Origin: Ecdyonurus torrentis
Taxonomy: Eukaryota > Arthropoda > Insecta > Ephemeroptera > Heptageniidae
NCBI GenBank assembly: GCA_949318235.1
Contig: OX439131.1
Location: 19,124,537 to 19,188,536, forward strand
Length of the DNA: 64,000 bases
Reading direction: 5' to 3'
This document shows positions 41,835-54,575 of the stretch, piece by piece; within the stretch, counting starts at the first letter, position 1; each line of letters starts with the position of its first letter. The translations under genes and the position numbers were made by a program. The notes below the pieces were generated by a model. That model worked only from the letters and a program-made list of their open reading frames with translations. It did not search any database and was not told the DNA's origin.

Positions 41835-41854
41835 GGGGGGGGGGGGGGGGGGGG
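41835..41854. repeat. Poly-G, 20 bp
   Basis: The only long G run in the window; poly-C in the neuroligin pre-mRNA. Confidence 0.97.
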
Positions 41855-42925
41855 ATTAAAAAAAATTAAATTAAAGTATGAGTTTACTTCAAATTATTGA
41901 TACTAATAATACTTTTTTTTCCCTACAATTTATAAAAATTGAAGCACGCACATTATTGTGAAAGGCTTTATTACATACAATTTTTTTTACCTGTAAAATT
42001 TGACGTAATAGAAGCAAGTAGAGCAAGTAAAGACATTTATAGATGAGACAGCGTATGTTGAGATATTATGTACTTGAGTAGGTTCTCGTGTTCACTCTAA
42101 TGCTAAAGGGTAATATAATACAATAAAATTGTAAGATAAAATGTTTTATTATATCATCTGTCATATCCATTTAAATGAAAAGCATTTGTGGTTACTAGAG
42201 AGACAAAGAGAGAGAGAGAGAGAAAATACTTATTATTAAAAATCAATATAGCAGTTCTATTATACAAAGGTCTTTATTATATTATTTGTTTTCATCTCTG
42301 TATATCATATTATACATTTTAAATATTGTTATATAAACTTTTAATATCATCTCATTTTCTTTAAAAGCACGAAGCTATAAAGTTTGCATCTGAAAATTTC
42401 CTACGTAAAATATAAAATGCAACAATGTTGTACATACTAAAATATTATTCATTAAAGCTTTAAGAATCTACAATATTTGGTAACATAATGATAGAAATTA
42501 TTGTTTATTATTATAACTCATATCATAAAGAAAAAATGACATCAATAATGAAAATGTTGTGCAAAGAAAGTTTTATTGACGTGTAAGCAAGAAAGTAAGT
42601 TGACACCCCTCAAGTGGGTCAATACCGTTAAAGCAACGAGAAAACGAGAAGGAAGAAGAAGAAGAAAAAAATGTATTTTTTATATAGTAGGTACAAGTAT
42701 AAAGATAGGGAGAAAGAGGAGGAAAAAAAATATAGCAATCACCTTCTTACAAGTGTTCAAGCTTAACCGTAAATATTACATGTGTGACATGCGGATATGG
42801 CACAAAGACAAACTTTTTGATATAACTTCATCGTTTTTTTTTTCTTCGTATATTTCTTTTTTTACCTTTTTTTTCCTTCTTATATCTTACTATGAAGTTG
42901 TTTCTGTAAAAAATATATATATAAG

Positions 42926-43095
42926 TTTTTTTTTTTTTTTTTTTTTTTTTTCACCAAAAAGTAGCAATTGGTTGTGTAGGAAAACTGGTCGGTCGGAGAT
43001 GACAGAGGCAGCTAAAAAGTACGGCCTTCAGTCTTGTTTATGGTACCATAACATCATGTGTTTTGAGTGCTTGAGTGCTGACGATTTGTGACCAC
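42926..43095 (-). mobile_element. Second GC-richer patch with poly-A tail on the minus strand
   Basis: A 26-nt T run (42926-42951) borders a GC-richer patch (42955-43095, including gtcggtcggagatgac). Read on the minus strand, this is a unique segment followed by poly-A. It shares no obvious sequence with 49137-49332. Weak evidence for retroposition. Confidence 0.25.
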
Positions 43096-43150
43096 CAATA
43101 TTGCATTATATTTTTTTCTTAGAAAAAGACAGAAAAAAAAATATATAAAG

Positions 43151-43152
<2 letters not shown>

Positions 43153-43203
<51 letters not shown>
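43153..43203. repeat. (TA)n, 51 bp
   Basis: Pure TA dinucleotides. Confidence 0.98.
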
Positions 43204-43207
<4 letters not shown>

Positions 43208-43411
43208 GATTGGAAAAGAATAAAGAAAAGAACAAAGAAATAGTTTTTGTGTTAACCTCTTTTTTTTTTCTTTTTTTTTTTTTTACCTTCAGCGTTTTCA
43301 ACTTTTTCAATTCTTTTCGCAACATTAATAACACTTATCATTTTTTATGTTGTCTAAAAAAAAGTCAATTAATAATAATAATAATAATGAAAAAAAAAAG
43401 GATTAAAGTTT

Positions 43412-43414
<3 letters not shown>

Positions 43415-43483
<69 letters not shown>
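43415..43483. repeat. (TA)n, 69 bp
   Basis: Pure TA dinucleotides. Confidence 0.98.
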
Positions 43484-43486
<3 letters not shown>

Positions 43487-43761
43487 ATATCTATTGTCTA
43501 TAGGCTATAGGCAGTGTATTTGAAAATGGTAAAATGATATTTGATGACTGATGACAAATGTATTTTACGTACATATTTCTACCATTAGTGCTATTAGTAA
43601 TGCATAATATTATTATACATATAATGTCTATGTTATGTAATGCTTGAAAAAAACCGTTAAAACAAGAATTTAATTAAATAATCTTAAAAAAACTGCTTTA
43701 AAATTATAAATGTTTATATTAAAGTAGTAAGTCACATTAAATAACTAAAATAAGTAAATAC

Positions 43762-44105
43762 TTAAAGCCATAGACCACATAAAACAACATGTGCTTTTTA
43801 ATGAATAAACACGAAATGGGATCTTCAGAACTGATAACAATTTTTACCGGAATGTTAATGTAGCACCATGAGAGAGCGTGAAAATACTGTAAAGTATGCA
43901 ATTTGAGTAAATATTCATGTTTATGACGTCAGAACAATGAAAAAATTATTATGAAAATGTTATGCGGGATGCATAAATCGAATTTTCTGATCACTGCTAC
44001 CTGGGCTACAGTTGGGTTTTGAGACAAACTAATGCTATTTATGTAAATCCCATCAAGTGTTTTGTGATATAATTGCTTATGTTTTTCTTTGGTCTATTCC
44101 TTTAA
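43762..44105 (+). mobile_element. TTAA-flanked MITE, full copy 1
   Basis: TTAA lies at both ends, followed on the left by AGCCATAGACCA; the complement of the right end reads AGGAATAGACCA, giving a 12-bp imperfect inverted repeat (two mismatches). The copy aligns along its whole length with 51781-52123. Shared internal blocks include catgtttatgacgtcag, gcataaatcga and ctgatcactgct. TTAA targets are typical of piggyBac-type elements (family knowledge); the superfamily is inferred only. Confidence 0.85.
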
Positions 44106-44467
44106 TATTTTTAAAGTTATCCATTTTGAAATGCATTGTAAATTACATTAATATAATATATATTACATCTATTATTTTAATTTCTCGACACTTTTGAATA
44201 ACAAAACTAAATACATGAGACCACTATAAACAAAATATAATCGCATTGATTATATCAATAATAAAGCAACAAACCAATAAATATGTAAAACGCTTATGTT
44301 GTATTACAGTTGATATAATAATATAATTTTCCAATAAATTCATTAATATTTATTGATCTTTTCTTATACGTATGTACTAAAACCATAAATCAACCTATGT
44401 ATGTATTCATGTAATATAAACGTTCAGAATGGTTATTAAAATTATTATATATTTCAAAAAAAAAATT

Positions 44468-44510
<43 letters not shown>

Positions 44511-46542
44511 ATTTAAATAATGATTAAATATATATATATAATTAATTGGTTCATTTATAATTAATATCTTAAAAGGAAGAAGACAATTATTATATTTCTA
44601 AATGTAAGAAAATGAATAGGGGTAGGAAATAATATGTTTTCTTAATGACTTAAACAACTTATTATAATGCATTCTTATACGTAATTATACAAAAGGATTA
44701 AAATTGCACTCCTATTGTACTTTCAAGAATGCTTTGTTTCTTCTAATGATTTATAGTTTCTCATTTATATATATAATAATATGATCTTATCATATTATAA
44801 ATATAACATTACTTTTAAGGTTTCTAGTTACATTTTTTATTTTATTTTTAAGGGTTTCTTATATATCATAACCTTTTAAGATTATAAGGTTATAAGTAAG
44901 ACTCCAAAAGATATTTGACTAAATGTTATCATTAATTACACTAAAAATATTCAAAATTGTTGATATACTGAGATATGTTATAGTTGATAATTTTAGAAGT
45001 ATGCAATTAACAAATAGAATTCTATTATTTTAAAATATATATTCTTAAAAAATTGTTTGGAAGAAAGAAGACTAGAAAATGACTATAAAAGCTGAAAGTT
45101 TATTTTATCAAAGTTTTGCTTTAAAATTATTTATTCGAAGAATGTATTTAAGTTCTATACATTGCATAACAACAACAGCAACAACAAAAACGTTATGGGA
45201 TATTAAAATTTAGTTGCATGCTCATGGCATAAAATAAAAAAATAGAAAATCCTTGAAGTCATTTTAAAACTAAATTGTATCAATAAGCAATATTTGTTAT
45301 ACAAATTCTTTTAAATTAAGTCTAGTATATTCCACAAATAATTTTCAGATTTGGTGTAGTAGTGATTTTCTCAAAATAAACCAAAATATGGTCCCGCAAT
45401 ACTACTTAAAGATAGGAAATTAGGAATTACTATCCTATTCAATCGCAGCTCATGATTAGCTAGCTCATACCACCGATAAGCTCTATTCTCACTATAACAA
45501 GAATGTATATTTTATAAATTACCCATGATAAAATCCAAATTAAAGCTGTGCAGTAATGCTCTAGTTTTATAATAACCTTATTCATTGGTATTCTAATATC
45601 TAACATCTTTAACATAAAATAAGACATTTCAACTTTAATATAATAATGTAATTTCATATATATTACTAACTCGTATTATAAAAATAAAATAAAAATAATA
45701 AAAATAAAACGTTGTTTTGATGCTTTCATTTCCTTTAGGAATCTTTGCACTCAAACAATTCCAATTTATAAAACCATTCAGTTTAAAAGGGATGAAAAAC
45801 AGCAATGAAAACAATCTTTGCAATCTAATTTACCAATAACAACACAAAATGAGGATCTTTTTTTTTTTTTTTTGATAAAATTAATATATAAAAACAGCAT
45901 GCTATTGTTTAGCATTTATAATAAAAATATTTTTAATAAAATCTTATTGTAAAGTAGTATCTGTTTCCAATTTTTAAGAACCAATTTTTAAAAGAACTCA
46001 AGAAAATAATGTGCCAACAAATTTTATTGTTTGCAATTTTCATGCATTGGATAAAAGAAAGAAGACAAAAAAATGTGAGATCAAATTCTACAATTGCTTT
46101 GGCTTTTTCTTCTTCTTCTTAGGTTTGAATTGGAAAGACGAGAGATTGTGTGGCGAAGCACAAATAATAGTAGAGATATATAGTTCGTCATTTCAAGTTT
46201 TTGACGTCGGTTTTGGGTGTGATTGAAGTGTGTGGAGATCCCGATATATGCGCTGGTATTGATGTGAGGGCTTTAAACTTGGAAGAAAACATGATAGAAT
46301 GTGGAAGAGAGGAAAGAAAAAATTATTATTTCTTCTCTCTGTGTGTGAGAAGGAAATAGAGGCTACTGAATAGAAGAGATGTTAGCATATTATATAGAAT
46401 CGTACGAAAAAAACAGATAGAGAAATCAAAAGCCAAAGTTTGGAAAGAAAGAAAATAAAATACAAAAATAGGAAGAAAAAAAAAAAGAAAGAAAAAAACG
46501 AATGACGGATGAAAGGGAGGAAAGGGAAAAAAAGAGAGAGAC

Positions 46543-46557
46543 AGTGGAGAGAGAGAA

Positions 46558-46633
<76 letters not shown>
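46543..46633. repeat. (GA)n, imperfect, 91 bp
   Basis: GA tract with AAAG and TAG interruptions; the source of long Leu-Ser false frames on the minus strand. Confidence 0.97.
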
Positions 46634-46635
<2 letters not shown>

Positions 46636-47850
46636 GGGTGAAACTTCTTGCCTGAATGCACACACATGCTTTAACGATAGATAATCGATAATACTAGTTT
46701 GTAGGCCTACATACGAATACCTCAAGATGTATGATATGATATGTATATATAAAACTCCCATATATATGTATATATAAGATAGAATCGTACCCTATATCTC
46801 TCTTATTTCACCCTTTATATATATAAAACCAAATAATCTGATATCCACAATTTTATACGTATAAAATCTAAAGTCGTTATAAAATTTTCAATTTTAATCA
46901 TATTTATTGAAAAAAGAAGAAGAAGGGAAAATCAAATAATATAAAATTTTACTACTTTCTTTAATATTTTATTATTTTTTCTCTCTCGTTTATGGTATAC
47001 TGATAGTGTATTATATATATGTATATATATATTGTGTAGAATATACTGTATATAAAGGTAATTGATTATTTCTTACGATTGACCTGTGAGAAAAACACGT
47101 TATCGTTACAACAAGCCATTTTATTTCACATTAACGGGCTCTCGTGAGAGTTTCAAGAGGGAAAGAGAAAGAGAGAGAAAATACACCCTAAAAACATAAT
47201 TGAATTTGAATCAAAATTTACACGCTCCATTGAACAAAAAAAAAGTCTTCCTTGAAAAATTCTGTAAATAAGAAAAACAAATATTGCTATAAAAAATGTT
47301 AAAATTATTATATTAATTTTAAAATTTTGATCATTATTATGTTGATTTCATTTTATATTAAGAAGGAGACGAACAAAATAAATGTACCAACATACATTAG
47401 TTCTTCAAAAACTGTTACGTAGTAGCTTACTTCTTGTCAGTTTTTAAAATAAAAGTCCTGCAACTTTTTTTTACAGAATAAAAAAAAAAAAGTCAAACCT
47501 ATTTAAAAAATATATTCATGTTACGAAAAAATGTTTTTTAAAAGGTTTGCAATTAGCTTATCAAGACCAAATTTTTTCTACTTATATCAAGAGGAATTTG
47601 CATTTTATTTTAACTTCAAATATATTTTATTTTCTTATATTTATAAAAGTTACATAACATCAAGAGACTAGTGAAAATATACAGGGTTGCAAACAAAAAT
47701 GTTGTCGTTTGTGAAAAAAGAGTGTATATAAGTGAAGCGAACTTGAAACGTAGTTTATTTTGTATGACTGTGACGTCTTTCTTTGAAATGTCAGAGATCG
47801 AACTTTTGCTTGACTTGAGGCGATCATAACTAACAATCACCATCCATCAC

Positions 47851-47854
<4 letters not shown>

Positions 47855-47885
<31 letters not shown>
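47855..47885. repeat. Poly-T, 31 bp
   Basis: Pure T run. Confidence 0.97.
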
Positions 47886-47888
<3 letters not shown>

Positions 47889-49098
47889 ACACTCACAACC
47901 GCAATTGTATTCAATTTAATATGGTTTGAAGCCTTTAAAAAATTTATAGACAATATGTATAGTTTTATTAATATCTGGCAATTGTATTTATTTTATAATT
48001 AGATCTACCAAATAAAATATATAATTTTTTTTTGTATTTTTAGAAATAACAGTACCCTAAGGTTATTTTCTCATTTCTGTCATTAAATTATAATATGATG
48101 ATACGCTTAACTTTATTTTTACATATAATATATTTTAATTAAGTAAGAAAATGCAAATGTGTGGCTTGATGGGTGTCAACCTCCAGCTAACTAACAGTAA
48201 AAACAGAACTAAAAATGGCATGGAATGAATCTTATTTATTAAAATTTCTAATAAAAGAATTAACCACTATATAATTATGTTTATACATGTCATGTAATGA
48301 ACATAGTATTTGATAGTAATAATGTAGTAAAAAAACACACACAAGATTTTTAGTTTTTTACACTTTAAACACTCTTTCAAGCATAAAAATAGTTTAGAAA
48401 TTGCTTTAATTAATTTAGATCTTACATTAAAAAATTAACTACATATTTTAAATAAGCATACATTTTTGCTACTATATCAATTTAATGTTTTCAGAATTCT
48501 GAGAAACCGTTATACAATTTTTTATGTAAATTTTAATACTAATATTTTTAAAATTCTAGTGACTTAAATAACACTAAGTAACAAGAATTGGTATTGAATT
48601 TCATTGGCACTTTTTTTTTTTAATTTATTTCCAAAAAATCTAAAAAAAAAAAAAAAGAATAAATTTAAGAAAAATCTTGATATCGTTTTGTGGAACTATA
48701 ATAAGATCCCAGTAAAGCTTAAACATCAAAATAGTCTACGGCTTAAACATGGCTCAGAAACATGTGTACAGCATTTCTATATTCAACAATTTACAAAGCA
48801 ACAACATAAATTCAATTTTTTTTATTTTCTTTGCCACAAAATATTATTAAATTTTAAATCTCTTACATTATTTTCTCCATACTCTACAGAGATGTACATT
48901 TAATGCTGTTTAAATTTGTTTGCCCAAAGAATTTGTAAAATAATAATAATAAAATAAAATTTTGAGGTCACTGACTTTGTAGACATCTGTTTATTTTATT
49001 ACGATAATTTCATTTTATTTATATTACCATTCTCACAATTTTTTTAGTAGCATTTTTATACGTTATGTTTTTTCATCGTTTTTATACATAAACTCTCG

Positions 49099-49100
<2 letters not shown>

Positions 49101-49140
<40 letters not shown>

Positions 49141-49332
49141 CAAGCCTTTGACCCGCAGTTGGAGTCTTTCTTTACGACTAGGCGAATCGTATAAAACGCG
49201 ATTTGTTGTCACTCCCTCATGAGTGCTACACATAGAACTGTGATATGTCTCCCAACATTTTGTGAAGCAAACAAAACAACAAAATACTACAATACTCCAA
49301 ACAACCAAATCAAACATGGGGTTCAATTTCAA
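49101..49332 (-). mobile_element. GC-richer patch with 36-nt poly-A tail on the minus strand
   Basis: On the minus strand about 195 bp of relatively GC-rich DNA (containing ACAAATCGCG and CAACTGCGGGTC) ends in a run of 36 A (49136-49101). This arrangement is what a retroposed RNA leaves. The strand is open for 65 codons, but I recognise no protein. Poly-A runs are common in this window, so the tail could be a chance neighbour. Confidence 0.3.
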
Positions 49333-51104
49333 TTTGATTGATCACGAATGAAAAAACAGTATTGATTTCACTATAAATAATTAGATTAATTAATTTTTCA
49401 TAATTCATTGTTATTATTTATTTTTAAAAATATGTTTTTAATTACATTTATATGCATTACTTACATTAACAAAGTTAAAACAAGAAATCTGTGTATAATG
49501 CAAATTTTATTTACAATATAATGCATAATATGAAACATAGTTAGTACAGTAAAAGTAATGTATACAAAAGTAGAAAATTCATTAATAGTAAAATATTTAA
49601 CATTAAAACTATGTTTAATCATGAATACAGAACCACATTGCACTTACTCATTGCATAAAATCAATTTAATATGGAAATTTTGTTAATTAATTTCAAATTA
49701 AAAATATAAACAACTTTTTTTTTTTACCAAAAGTAACCTATTTTAAAAAAAATACAATAAAGTTATAAAATATTAACTTTTAATAATTTCATCGAGTGTG
49801 ATATTATGATTATTAGAATAGTTTACTAAAAAAAGTAATAAATCAATAAAAAAAAAATTAAGAAGACATAAAAATTCAGAATACGTTCTTTTATATTTTA
49901 TCACTTTGCTACCAGAAATTGGATGTTATACTATGATACAATATCGTTTACTATATGCTTTATAACAAGAAAAATACTTATTTTTATATAATATAAAAAA
50001 TGTGTAACTTCAGTAAAAGACAAAAAGAAAGAACAAATATATATTTTATTAAATCACAATACAGAGTGAAAGTTGAGAGAGATATAATATATTTTATTCT
50101 TTTTACAAAAGAACGTTTTAATGGAAACTGGAAAAAAAAAGTTGATACTTTTTTTCTGTACTGTATCATGATGTTTATATTGTTCAAGTTGATTTGTATA
50201 TATGATGAAGTGTATTCTATATTGTTGTACGTGATGTTACTATGGTATTATTATTTGATTCTCTATATATATGTTTATATTATTACTATTATTATAAACT
50301 ATTCATGTTGGTCCTATTGTAAAACCACTTTATTTTATTTTATATGTAATATTATATTACATTAAAACAATCATTTTACTCTTCAAAGTGAATATATATA
50401 AAAATATATATTATCTTCATAAAATGCAGTTACTAAAATGTTTATTACTTTGTGCAATATAATATTATTATTGATATTATAATAGAATTTAATATTCATG
50501 TTTTGAAATCTTTTGATGTATTAATAATTTTCAAATTAGTTAAAAAAGCCTGTTTTTATCAACTTTTTTTTTTTGTATGTAACCATGAGGAAAAGAATAT
50601 ATTATATGCTTTAGCATGTAAAAACTTAGAAATAATAAAAATGAATGAATTTATTTAATTAAATTTTAATAATTTGATAAAACAATTGAAAAAATTTGAA
50701 AAAATATGCATGTGATTTACATAACGCATTATTATTCTAAAAATATGACATAAAATTGCAACCGATGAAAAGTATTAATGACTTGCGTTTTTTATCATGA
50801 GAAAACTGTAGTATGTAGAATTGTAGACATATTAATTACTAAGATATAAAAAAAACTCTGCACATTTATCTTTGTTGTAAAAAAAATATATAAAGTAATA
50901 TTACTCATAAATTTTCATGGTAGGATAAAAATATCTCTCTCTTGAGTGAAAAGAGTAATAAATATATTATATTTTTTCTATCTTACCGTATTTATTTTTT
51001 TCAATTTTTCATTTTAGTCATGCATATCGGTCGTATAACGATGCCAACACACAACACACTTTTGTGCATTTGAATATTGATGTGTGAAGAGAGAGTAAGA
51101 GTGA

Positions 51105-51221
<117 letters not shown>

Positions 51222-51342
51222 AAATAGAAAATCGATCCTAAAGAGACCATCAAGTGTATCTCATAGTAAAACCTATCGTTCTTTCTATGAACGTTTTCCT
51301 TCAAGTACATAGAGAGGAAAGAATAAGAAAAGAAAAGAAAAG

Positions 51343-51373
<31 letters not shown>

Positions 51374-51780
51374 CATGTGTGAAATATTATCTTTCCTCCG
51401 TACGTTATATTAAAATTCTTACGATTTTTTGTTCTTAATAAAGTGATATATCATCATAAAAATATTTGTCTCAAAATTTTTTTTATTACATTTAGAAATA
51501 AATTTAAGTAAGTTATTTTAAGTATTAAATGTACGTAAATGCTTTTCTAAGAATCTTTTAACGTCGTTTTTAGTTTTTAAAAAGTTATATAATACTTATA
51601 AATTTTGAAAATATGACTCTTTTTTCTATAATTTCAAGTTCTTTTTAATTTGCTACGAAATAAATAATTTAATATTTTACTTGTTAACATTATATAATTG
51701 AATAAAAACGAAGAAATTACTTTTAAAAACAATACAAAATTGCTAGAAAAATATATAATTTAAATCTGTAGCGTTAATTT

Positions 51781-52123
51781 TTAAAGCCATAGATCACATA
51801 AAACAAAATTTGCTTTTTAATGAATAACCCCGAAATGGGATCTTCAAAACTGATGACAACTTTTACCAGAATGTTAATGCAACCCCTTGAGAGAGCGGGA
51901 AAAAACTGTAAAGTATGCAATTTGCGTGAAAATTCATGTTTATGACGTCAGAAACATGCAAAAATTAGTATGAAAATGTTGTGCAGGTTGCATAAATCGA
52001 AATTTCTGATCACTGCTACGGGTCTACAGTTGGGTTTTGAGACAAACTAATGTTATTTATGTAATTCCCATCAAGTGTTATGTGATATAAATGCTTATGT
52101 TTTTCTCTGGTCTATTCCTTTAA
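51781..52123 (+). mobile_element. TTAA-flanked MITE, full copy 2
   Basis: This has the same structure and orientation as the copy at 43762-44105, beginning TTAAAGCCATAGATCAC and ending GGTCTATTCCTTTAA. The lengths differ by one base, and differences are scattered substitutions and small indels. There is no coding capacity. Confidence 0.85.
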
Positions 52124-52619
52124 GTAAACGTCATAACTTAAAAAAAAAATGTAGCTACTAAAATTAAATGATTATAATGTTTCATTATGCTTAATATTTC
52201 ATAAAACATGAAGTAAAACCTAATGCAATAATTTTAGTAAGCAAATAACTTTACTCACATAAATTTACCTTGCATCTAATTTTGTGGTAAAGATTACAAC
52301 ATAATCTTTTTGAGTATGTACTGTATATAGAATATCATTTTACTTTGTAGATGTTTTCGTGTGAGTTGTATTGGAAAATTAGAAAGCGTAGTAAATATAG
52401 GGAGAGAGATGAAATATGTAATATATCAAAATAGAAATATATTCTTTTGATGATCATATTTACACAACATAATATTGCAATATATAGAATATAGAATTAC
52501 GTAACAAAAATACATATGTAAAATTTAATATAGTAAGAGGAAAGTACAATGTAAACAAACAAGAAAATATACGTATAATTTATTTGGAGAAAATAATAAT
52601 AGTAGGTAGTGTTCAAAAT

Positions 52620-52625
<6 letters not shown>

Positions 52626-52711
<86 letters not shown>
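52626..52711. repeat. (TA)n, 86 bp
   Basis: Pure TA dinucleotides. Confidence 0.98.
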
Positions 52712-52712
<1 letters not shown>

Positions 52713-53484
52713 AGGAAGACAGAACCACAATTAATGAAATATTATATTACGTTCAAATGACGAAATGACATTATTTACTATGTAAAATACTATATTTATT
52801 TTATATTGACTTTCTTGAAACTTATTTTAAAAATTAAGAAAACAAATCAATTCAAAGTTCGTTATACATTTCTTTCATACTACACACAGTACACATAAAA
52901 ATATGCATCAGTCAATGAAGGGAAAAAAAAAACGTGTTAAATTTATTATGAATAATATATTTTTCATCACTTATGATGACTTTAAAAACTAATGCATTAT
53001 ACTTTATACATTTATTAAATTAGTTTAGCTTTTAATTACGTTTAAAGTTTTTTTTATTTAATGTAACTTATATATCAAATAGTTATCATAATTAATAAGT
53101 TTTTGTATATATTTTTTTTCCATTTCAATATAAATGCTAGAGGTTTCGTATTTGCATACATAATATATATATATATTTTTTTATGTATATTTTCTATTTT
53201 GATTTTCCGCATTGGTGAGTAGTTATACAGGATATTGCTAAACCTATTGAATTCGTATAAAGTTTATAATGACTTATAATATTATAAATTTCTTTCTATG
53301 CACATACGTTGTAACTTCAAACATTTTGTAATTAGAATAAAATAAAAAAAATAAAAAAAATAAAAAAAAAAAAAAGCAATACTTTTTACATTATAAAAGC
53401 AGAGCTTAAAAAATAAATTCTTAATGCATGGTGAGAACAAAACGAGGATGAAAATAGTTACTGGTAATTACGTTTTTATTTCCG

Positions 53485-53506
53485 TTTTTTTTTTTTTTTT
53501 TTTTTT
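53485..53506. repeat. Poly-T, 22 bp
   Basis: Pure T run. Confidence 0.97.
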
Positions 53507-54414
53507 AATAATACATATTAAAAAGTAGGTAATGTATATTAAATACTTGTCTAGAATTCTCTATTAAACGTTCTGTATACCAAATAGCTTTGTAAAATTA
53601 AGTTTGAAATTTAAAAGTATTTCTGATTTTTTTCACGTACCAACAAATAATTTATTAATTAACAAATAATAATTTATTTTTATTACATTGAATAATTTAA
53701 CATTTTAATGAGAATGTTACTCTTCATTTTGAATAATTGATAAAATTTTATACAACACGATATATTTATAACTAAAAAATATTTTATTTATATTTTTCCT
53801 GTTGTAAAAATATACATAATAATTTTGAGTATAAAATTTTATTTGTTGTTTATAAATAAATATGAAAATAAAATACAATTTTTGAAATTTAGAACAAAAA
53901 AGCTACAACATAACAAAAAACGTATGGCAAAAAAAATAATAATAATAAATAAAAAAAAATCTGTTTTTCTTTTCTTCCGGTGATTGTAAGGTATAACAAT
54001 GGTTTACTGAAACAACAAAGAAAAGTTGCTATACCACAAGGAAACTTTACAACGATGTTAGTTTTAATAATAAAACATTCTATATATAAAGTTATGGTGT
54101 AAAAACTATAAAGTAAGTGACCTACTTTTACACTTCAATTGAATCATGTTTTAAATTTATTGTTTCAACTGATCTATTTCCTTACAAAAAGGTTGACTTT
54201 GATATCAATAATTCTTATGAGAGATTTACATATTATAGAAGAAATTGTTTTATTATACAAGATACTTCATTCAATTACAAAGTATTTTTATGTACTATAT
54301 TTTATACATCACGTGTATCTGTAAGTGAGCTTTCACAAATATGTATCAACAAGAAAAAATTTCACAAATGTTAATTTTAGAAGCAAATCTTTGGTTAAAT
54401 GTTTACAACTATAC

Positions 54415-54575
54415 AGTACAGGGTTGGAGGAGCTAAAAAGGGGGAAAAGCAGAGTTTGGGTTTTTAGAGGTCATTTGTGAGGGTGTAACTTGGCTAAAAA
54501 GTGGTGTAGTCAGGAATTGCTGAACCAGCCTTATGGCCAGTCCTAGCCGTCACCCATAGTATCTCTTATAGCTTT
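54415..54575. other. GC-richer patch ending in poly-T, unknown
   Basis: Begins cagggttggaggagc, which resembles a hAT-type terminus, and ends before a T run of about 17. It includes gaaccagccttatggcc. No matching opposite end, target duplication or frame was found. Confidence 0.25.

Noticed and set aside
42576..43091. 171-codon plus-strand open frame, the longest one not made mainly of dinucleotide repeats
   Set aside because: Its middle is poly-Phe from T runs and its start is Lys/Arg-rich low complexity. No domain is recognisable, and it crosses the composition change at 42951. Best explained as chance plus low complexity.
46326..46761. Overlapping 93-113-codon minus-strand frames rich in Leu-Ser
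   Set aside because: They are translations of the GA tract in different frames.
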